This document shows, piece after piece, positions 56,764 through 64,000 of a stretch of 64,000 nt of DNA; position 1 is the first letter of the stretch; every line of letters starts with the position of its first letter. Both the position numbers and the translations under genes were made by a program. Origin of the DNA: Bacillus sp. CGMCC 1.16541. GTDB lineage: Bacteria; Bacillota; Bacilli; Bacillales; Bacillaceae_H. Where the stretch lies: the NCBI RefSeq assembly GCF_003184905.1, contig NZ_QFRU01000026.1:1-64000 (forward strand), read 5' to 3'. The notes beneath the pieces are model-generated. The model was not told where the DNA came from. It was given only the letters and a program-made list of their open reading frames with translations, and ran no database searches.

Positions 56764-58107
56764 TTGGAGAATATACATGACTTATGGAATCGAGCACTAG
56801 GAGAAATTGAGAAGAAATTAAGTAAACCTAGTTTTGAAACATGGTTAAAATCCACAAAAGCACATGCTTTGCAAGGCGATGCTTTAATTATTACGGCTCC
56901 TAATGACTTTGCTAGGGATTGGCTTGAATCACGTTATTCTAACCTGATTGCTGAAACTTTATACGACTTAACTGGCGAAGAGCTAGATGTAAAATTTATT
57001 ATCCCTCAAAATCAGACAGAAGAAGATTTTGATATACAGCCGCAAAAGAAAAAAGTATCCAAAGAAGAGCCCGCTGAGTTACCACAAAGTATGCTGAATT
57101 CAAAATACACATTTGACACGTTTGTGATTGGCTCAGGTAATCGCTTTGCACACGCCGCTTCTCTAGCAGTGGCTGAAGCACCAGCTAAAGCTTATAATCC
57201 ATTGTTTATTTACGGAGGGGTTGGATTAGGTAAAACCCATCTTATGCATGCGATTGGGCACTATGTATTAGATCATAATCCATCTGCGAAGGTTGTTTAT
57301 CTTTCATCAGAAAAATTTACAAATGAGTTTATTAATTCAATTCGTGATAACAAAGCAGTTGAATTTCGAAACAAGTATCGAAACGTAGATGTTTTACTCA
57401 TAGATGATATTCAATTTTTAGCTGGTAAAGAACAAACACAAGAAGAATTTTTCCATACATTTAATACACTTCATGAAGAAAGTAAGCAAATTATCATTTC
57501 AAGTGATCGACCACCAAAAGAAATCCCAACGTTAGAAGATCGCTTACGCTCTCGATTTGAGTGGGGATTAATTACAGATATCACACCTCCAGATCTAGAA
57601 ACTCGAATTGCGATTTTACGCAAAAAAGCGAAAGCAGATGGGTTAGCGATTCCTAACGAAGTCATGCTGTACATTGCAAATCAAATTGATTCGAATATTC
57701 GTGAGCTAGAAGGCGCACTTATTCGCGTTGTAGCTTACTCATCTTTAATTAATAAAGATATTAATGCAGATCTAGCAGCAGAAGCATTAAAAGATATTAT
57801 TCCAAGCTCGAAGCCCAAAATCATTACGATTCAAAATATCCAGCAAGTTGTTGGACAACATTTTAATATCAAATTAGATGACTTTAAAGCGAAGAAAAGA
57901 ACAAAATCAGTTGCCTTTCCACGCCAAATTGCCATGTATTTATCGCGTGAATTAACAGATTCATCTTTACCGAAAATTGGTGAGGAATTTGGTGGGCGAG
58001 ATCACACAACAGTCATTCATGCTCATGAAAAAATTTCAAAGTTAGTTCAAAGTGATGCTCAATTACAAAAGCAAATAAAAGAGATTAGTGATTCTCTCAA
58101 GTTTTAA
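56764..58107 (+). CDS. dnaA: Chromosomal replication initiator DnaA
   Basis: A 447-residue AAA+ initiator. Domain I starts [20 protein letters not shown]; domain III has Walker [16 protein letters not shown], Walker [10 protein letters not shown] and the sensor region. Domain IV carries the DnaA signature [15 protein letters not shown]. The TTG at 56764-56766 follows AAAGGAGGGG and fits the family start; the ATG 6 codons upstream overlaps that site. It binds the boxes on both sides to open the origin. Confidence 0.98.
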   Translation: MENIHDLWNRALGEIEKKLSKPSFETWLKSTKAHALQGDALIITAPNDFARDWLESRYSNLIAETLYDLTGEELDVKFIIPQNQTEEDFDIQPQKKKVSKEEPAELPQSMLNSKYTFDTFVIGSGNRFAHAASLAVAEAPAKAYNPLFIYGGVGLGKTHLMHAIGHYVLDHNPSAKVVYLSSEKFTNEFINSIRDNKAVEFRNKYRNVDVLLIDDIQFLAGKEQTQEEFFHTFNTLHEESKQIIISSDRPPKEIPTLEDRLRSRFEWGLITDITPPDLETRIAILRKKAKADGLAIPNEVMLYIANQIDSNIRELEGALIRVVAYSSLINKDINADLAAEALKDIIPSSKPKIITIQNIQQVVGQHFNIKLDDFKAKKRTKSVAFPRQIAMYLSRELTDSSLPKIGEEFGGRDHTTVIHAHEKISKLVQSDAQLQKQIKEISDSLKF

Positions 58108-58160
58108 ACTCTTTTGCTTCTTGTTTTTTGTGTATAAATGCGATAGGATTGTACACAGTC

Positions 58161-58262
58161 TGTCCACATGTGGATAGGCTGTGTTATCATTTTCAAAGGG
58201 CTTATCCACATTTCCACAGGCCCTATTACTACTACTACTTTAAAAAATAATAATTAATAATA
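58161..58262. other. oriC: oriC, DnaA-trio and unwinding element
   Basis: DnaA boxes TGTGGATAG (58169-58177) and TTATCCACA (58202-58210) precede a GC-rich spacer, a DnaA-trio run TATTACTACTACTACT (58224-58239), and an A/T-only tract (58241-58262). This is the box, spacer, trio and unwinding order defined for B. subtilis between dnaA and dnaN. Confidence 0.9.
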
Positions 58263-58304
58263 GACTTCGCTTCTAAATCCACTTCTCTATAAGGAGGAAT
58301 TTCC

Positions 58305-59441
58305 ATGAAATTTATTATTCAAAAAGATTATTTAGTTCAAAGTGTCCAAGATGTCATGAAAGCTGTGTCTTCTCGCACAACGATTCCTATCCTGACTGGT
58401 ATTAAACTTGTTGTGAATGAAGAAGGCGTGACATTAACAGGAAGTGATTCTGATATTTCAATTGAGTCGTTCATTCCAAATGAAGATGAAGGCAAAGAGA
58501 TTGTAGAGATTATTAAAACAGGAAGTGTTGTTCTACCAGCTCGTTTCTTCAGTGAAATCGTTAAAAAGTTGCCAAAAGAAACAGTAGAAGTAGAAGTTCA
58601 AAATCACTTTTCAACAATTATCCGTTCTGGAAAAGCTGAGTTTAATTTGAATGGATTAGATGCTGAGGAATACCCACACTTACCACAGATCGAAGAAGAA
58701 AACGTATTTAAGATTCCTAACGATCTATTAAAGAATATGATTCGACAAACTGTCTTTGCGGTGTCCACCTCAGAAACACGCCCTATATTGACAGGTGTAA
58801 ACTGGAGAGTTGACGGTAAAGAACTAACGTGTGTCGCAACAGACAGTCATCGATTAGCTTCAAGGAAAGCAACTATTCAATCAGAAAATGATAGTTCATA
58901 CAATGTTGTAATCCCAGGTAAAAGCTTAAGTGAATTTAGCAAAATATTAGATGACTCCAACGAGTTAGTAGACATTGTCATTACAGAGAATCAAGTTTTA
59001 TTTAAAACGAAGCATCTTTTATTCTTTTCTCGCTTATTAGATGGGAATTACCCAGATACATCACGCTTAATTCCGAATGAAAGTAAAACAGATGTGATTC
59101 TGAATGTAAAAGAGTTTTTACAATCCATAGACCGTGCATCTTTATTAGCACGAGAAGGACGTAATAACGTAGTCAAATTATCAACACTACCTGATGGAGT
59201 CATTGAGATATCTTCAAACTCCCCTGAGATTGGGAAAGTAATTGAGGAAGTACAGAGTGAATCCATTGAAGGAGAAGAACTGAAGATCTCTTTTAGTGCA
59301 AAATATATGTTAGATGCATTGAAAGCTTTAGAAGGATCAACCATTAAAATTAATTTTACTGGAGCAATGCGACCATTTGTTATTAAGACAGTCGAAGATG
59401 ATTCTATGCTTCAGCTTATTCTGCCAGTACGAACATATTAA
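58305..59441 (+). CDS. dnaN: DNA polymerase III beta clamp
   Basis: A 378-residue sliding clamp, three repeated domains. The start is MKFIIQKDYLVQSVQDVMKA and the end is MLQLILPVRTY, the usual clamp C-terminus. AAGGAGG precedes the ATG. It tethers polymerases and repair proteins to DNA. Confidence 0.98.
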   Translation: MKFIIQKDYLVQSVQDVMKAVSSRTTIPILTGIKLVVNEEGVTLTGSDSDISIESFIPNEDEGKEIVEIIKTGSVVLPARFFSEIVKKLPKETVEVEVQNHFSTIIRSGKAEFNLNGLDAEEYPHLPQIEEENVFKIPNDLLKNMIRQTVFAVSTSETRPILTGVNWRVDGKELTCVATDSHRLASRKATIQSENDSSYNVVIPGKSLSEFSKILDDSNELVDIVITENQVLFKTKHLLFFSRLLDGNYPDTSRLIPNESKTDVILNVKEFLQSIDRASLLAREGRNNVVKLSTLPDGVIEISSNSPEIGKVIEEVQSESIEGEELKISFSAKYMLDALKALEGSTIKINFTGAMRPFVIKTVEDDSMLQLILPVRTY

Positions 59442-59588
59442 AAAATTAGGAGCTGATTTTATAATGTCAGGCGAAACTCCATGATGATGGAGTAAGCTAG
59501 AGCGTTATGAGTCGGCTTCTTTTCTTGTTGAGGATTATTTAGTAAAATAGAGGAATGGATTCTATTTGAAAATGAACGGAGTGTGTAT

Positions 59589-59801
59589 ATGACAAAAATT
59601 AAGATTTCAACGGAGATCATTACATTAGGACAATTCCTGAAGTTAGCAGATATCATTCAAACAGGCGGCATGGTGAAATGGTTCTTAAGTGAACATGAAG
59701 TCTATGTGAATGGAGAATTAGAAGACAGACGAGGTCGGAAGTTAAGAGCGAACGATACGGTGGAAGTACCAGGTGTTGGCTCATTTATTGTAATTTCTTA
59801 A
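59589..59801 (+). CDS. rlbA: S4-domain RNA-binding protein YaaA/RlbA
   Basis: A 70-residue S4-domain protein with LGQFLKLADIIQTGGMVKWFL and VYVNGELEDRRGRKL. The ATG at 59589 follows GGAG; an upstream GTG is too close to it. Conserved between dnaN and recF. The family is linked to ribosome assembly. The 147 bases before it hold no gene. Confidence 0.93.
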   Translation: MTKIKISTEIITLGQFLKLADIIQTGGMVKWFLSEHEVYVNGELEDRRGRKLRANDTVEVPGVGSFIVIS

Positions 59802-59816
59802 AGTTGGTGAACTTTT

Positions 59817-60935
59817 TTGCATATTAAAGAGCTTTCGTTAGTTAATTATCGTAATTACAGTAAAACGACTGTAGAGTTCGAAAATAAAGTAAATGTCATT
59901 TTAGGTGAGAATGCACAAGGAAAGACTAATGTCATGGAATCGATATTTGTTTTATCTATGGCTAAGTCTCACCGTACATCAAATGACAAAGAATTAATTC
60001 GCTGGGACCAAGAGTATGCCAAAATCACAGGGATTGTTGAAAAGCATAACGGGCCTGTCACCTTAGATTTAATTATTTCAACTAAAGGTAAGAAAGCAAA
60101 GTTCAATCACCTAGAGCAGCGAAAGTTAAGTCAATACGTTGGCTCAATTAACACTGTGATGTTCGCTCCAGAAGACTTAAATCTAGTTAAGGGTAGCCCT
60201 CAAGTTAGACGACGATTCATTGATATGGAAATAGGGCAAGTTTCTCCTGTTTATATGCATGACTTAGGTAAATATCAGAAGATTTTACAGCAACGCAATC
60301 AGTATTTGAAGCAGTTGCAAACACGAAAACAATCTGATTTATCTTTACTAGACATTTTAACGAGTCAGTTAGTTGAAATGGCAGCTCGTATCCTGAAAAA
60401 GCGATTTGAGTTCTTGCACTTACTTCAAGAGTGGGCAGAACCCATCCATAAGGGGATTAGTAGAGGCCTTGAAACGTTAAGAATTGAATATAAGAATTCA
60501 ATTGATGTATCAGACAAGAAAGATTTGTCGAAAATGATAGAAGCATATTATGAAAAATTTGATAAAATAAGAAGTAGAGAAATTGATAGGGGAACCACGT
60601 TAGTGGGACCTCACCGTGATGACTTAGCGTTTTATGTGAATGAAAAAGATGTTCAAACATTCGGTTCACAAGGTCAACAGCGTACAACAGCTTTGTCGTT
60701 AAAGTTAGCGGAAATTGAGTTGATTCATGCTGAAATCGGTGAGTATCCTGTTCTTCTATTAGACGATGTTCTATCTGAATTAGATGATTTTCGACAGTCT
60801 CACTTGCTTAATACAATCGAAGGTAAGGTTCAAACGTTCGTAACAACCACAAGTATCGATGGAATTCATCATGAAACGTTACAGAGAGCAGCCACATATG
60901 AGGTCGTATCTGGAAAGATTGAAAAAGTAAAATGA
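59817..60935 (+). CDS. recF: DNA repair protein RecF
   Basis: A 372-residue SMC-like ATPase with Walker [14 protein letters not shown] (30-42), signature [18 protein letters not shown] and Walker [13 protein letters not shown]. The start is TTG at 59817, which gives the family N-terminus [14 protein letters not shown]. It loads RecA at gaps together with RecO and RecR. Directly after rlbA (15 bases). Confidence 0.97.
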   Translation: MHIKELSLVNYRNYSKTTVEFENKVNVILGENAQGKTNVMESIFVLSMAKSHRTSNDKELIRWDQEYAKITGIVEKHNGPVTLDLIISTKGKKAKFNHLEQRKLSQYVGSINTVMFAPEDLNLVKGSPQVRRRFIDMEIGQVSPVYMHDLGKYQKILQQRNQYLKQLQTRKQSDLSLLDILTSQLVEMAARILKKRFEFLHLLQEWAEPIHKGISRGLETLRIEYKNSIDVSDKKDLSKMIEAYYEKFDKIRSREIDRGTTLVGPHRDDLAFYVNEKDVQTFGSQGQQRTTALSLKLAEIELIHAEIGEYPVLLLDDVLSELDDFRQSHLLNTIEGKVQTFVTTTSIDGIHHETLQRAATYEVVSGKIEKVK

Positions 60936-60944
60936 GGTGAGATA

Positions 60945-61163
60945 TTGCTCATCGATATAGGAGAAGGCACAATTATTCAAAAGTGTGATATGATTTTTAT
61001 TCTAGATAAGCAAGTTTATCAATCGTCATCCATATACAATCAGCATGATATAAAACTTAATGATATACTTAAACAAGCAAAGTCAGTTGTCATTACAAGC
61101 AATGGTGTTCATTACTCTGCTTTGGCTCCTCAGACGATTAAAAGGAGAGCATATGGCTTTTAA
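60945..61163 (+). CDS. remB: Extracellular matrix regulator RemB (YaaB)
   Basis: A 72-residue DUF370-type protein: MLIDIGEGTIIQKCDMIFIL, then YSALAPQTIKRRAYGF. The start is TTG after GAGGTGAG. Conserved between recF and gyrB in Bacillus, where RemB supports matrix gene expression. Confidence 0.9.
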   Translation: MLIDIGEGTIIQKCDMIFILDKQVYQSSSIYNQHDIKLNDILKQAKSVVITSNGVHYSALAPQTIKRRAYGF

Positions 61164-61217
61164 TATTTAATAGTCAGTCACATCGGGATAATAGTTCACT
61201 GCTAATAAAAAGTGTAG

Positions 61218-63158
<1,941 letters not shown>

Positions 63159-63178
63159 TTAAAGAGTGAGTGGCTTAT

Positions 63179-63270
63179 AAGTGCTTGTTCTTCTTCAATT
63201 CTTATACTAACTAGTACTTATTACTTGTACCTTTATGGAGTATTGTATTGAGAGAACGAGCACTTTTCTT
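63179..63270 (+). terminator. Hairpin between gyrB and gyrA
   Basis: AAGTGCTTGTTCT (63179-63191) pairs with AGAACGAGCACTT (63253-63265), with one G-T pair and TTCTTTT after it. The long loop suggests partial termination between the subunit genes. Confidence 0.55.
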
Positions 63271-63334
63271 TTAGGTTCATCACCTTTACATATAGGATTT
63301 ATTATCTTGAACTTCGCGAAGGAGGTTCTTATCG

Positions 63335-64000
63335 ATGTCAGATAAACCAAACTCTCAAATAAAAGAGATTAATATTAGTCAAGAAATGAAATCATCCTTT
63401 TTAGATTACGCGATGAGTGTAATCGTATCTCGTGCATTACCTGATGTACGAGATGGCTTAAAGCCTGTACATCGTCGTATTTTATATGCAATGAATGATT
63501 TAGGAATGACAGCAGAAAAAGCTTATAAGAAGTCAGCTCGTATCGTAGGGGAAGTTATTGGTAAGTATCACCCACATGGTGATTCAGCTGTATACGATAC
63601 AATGGTGCGTATGGCTCAAGATTTTAGCTACCGTTACATGTTAGTAGATGGTCATGGTAACTTTGGTTCCGTTGATGGTGATGCAGCAGCAGCAATGCGT
63701 TATACAGAAGCAAGAATGTCTAAAGTGTCTATGGAGCTACTACGAGATATTAATAAAGACACGATTGATTACCAAGATAACTACGATGGGTCAGAACGTG
63801 AACCAATTGTTCTTCCTTCTAGGTTTCCTAACTTATTAGTGAACGGTTCAGCAGGAATTGCGGTAGGTATGGCTACAAATATCCCTCCTCATCAACTAGG
63901 AGAGGTAATTGATGGCGTGTTAGCGGTGAGTAGAGATCCAGAGATTACAATTCCAGAATTAATGGAAATTATCCCTGGACCTGATTTTCCAACTGCAGGA
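63335..64000 (+). CDS. gyrA: DNA gyrase subunit A (partial, runs off the window)
   Basis: The first 222 codons of GyrA. GGAGG precedes the ATG. The start [20 protein letters not shown] leads into the winged helix ([18 protein letters not shown]), the quinolone region [18 protein letters not shown] with the susceptible-type Ser and Asp, and [10 protein letters not shown] with the DNA-linking Tyr. The remainder lies beyond 64000. Confidence 0.98.
   Translation, partial: MSDKPNSQIKEINISQEMKSSFLDYAMSVIVSRALPDVRDGLKPVHRRILYAMNDLGMTAEKAYKKSARIVGEVIGKYHPHGDSAVYDTMVRMAQDFSYRYMLVDGHGNFGSVDGDAAAAMRYTEARMSKVSMELLRDINKDTIDYQDNYDGSEREPIVLPSRFPNLLVNGSAGIAVGMATNIPPHQLGEVIDGVLAVSRDPEITIPELMEIIPGPDFPTAG

Overview
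The window is an AT-rich Firmicutes chromosome segment that spans the replication origin. The gene order rpmH-rnpA-yidC-jag-mnmE-mnmG-rsmG-noc-soj-spo0J on the minus strand, facing dnaA-dnaN-rlbA-recF-remB-gyrB-gyrA on the plus strand, is that of Bacillaceae. The walRKHIJ operon, purA, dnaC and gdpP complete the match. Sporulation-linked genes (yyaC, spo0J/soj, the SpoIIIJ-type yidC) indicate a spore former. No species is claimed.

Layout: (1) 1-10.2 kb is accessory DNA: an agr quorum-sensing locus (agrBDCA, minus strand) whose agrB is disrupted, a lactococcin-972-type bacteriocin with its ABC exporter, a decayed IS3-family element, and a 5'-truncated metallo-beta-lactamase-fold gene followed by a four-helix membrane protein gene. 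(2) 10.24-22.64 kb is an integrated element bounded by 22-bp direct repeats, one of which is the last codons of rlmH. It carries a large serine recombinase, two XRE regulators, a candidate replication protein, an RNase H-like protein and a complete type I restriction-modification system. The site and recombinase class recall staphylococcal SCC elements. (3) 22.6-30.2 kb is core: rlmH, a CxxH/CxxC protein, an HtrA protease and walJ-I-H-K-R. (4) 30.6-33.5 kb is an island bracketed by a perfect 30-bp inverted repeat (a terminator hairpin). It holds two crippled IS1182-type transposase genes, an SSB-like gene, a truncated LPD28-like gene and a candidate secreted toxin with a small membrane protein. 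(5) 33.5-55.6 kb is core: four tRNA genes, purA, dnaC, rplI-gdpP-yybS, rpsF-ssb-rpsR, ychF, a mechanosensitive channel, chromosome segregation genes, tRNA modification genes and rpmH. (6) 56.3-58.3 kb is a bipartite oriC flanking dnaA, with the unwinding element between dnaA and dnaN. (7) 58.3-64 kb holds replication and gyrase genes; gyrA runs off the right edge.

The core genes form the replication, segregation and cell-wall-stress block typical of the origin. The accessory genes cluster on the rlmH side and between walR and the tRNAs, and consist mostly of antagonism and defence functions. The strongest leads are the rlmH-integrated serine-recombinase element (including a recombinase C-terminus that changes on integration), the broken agrB beside intact agrD/C/A, and the candidate Cys-bracketed secreted peptide locus.
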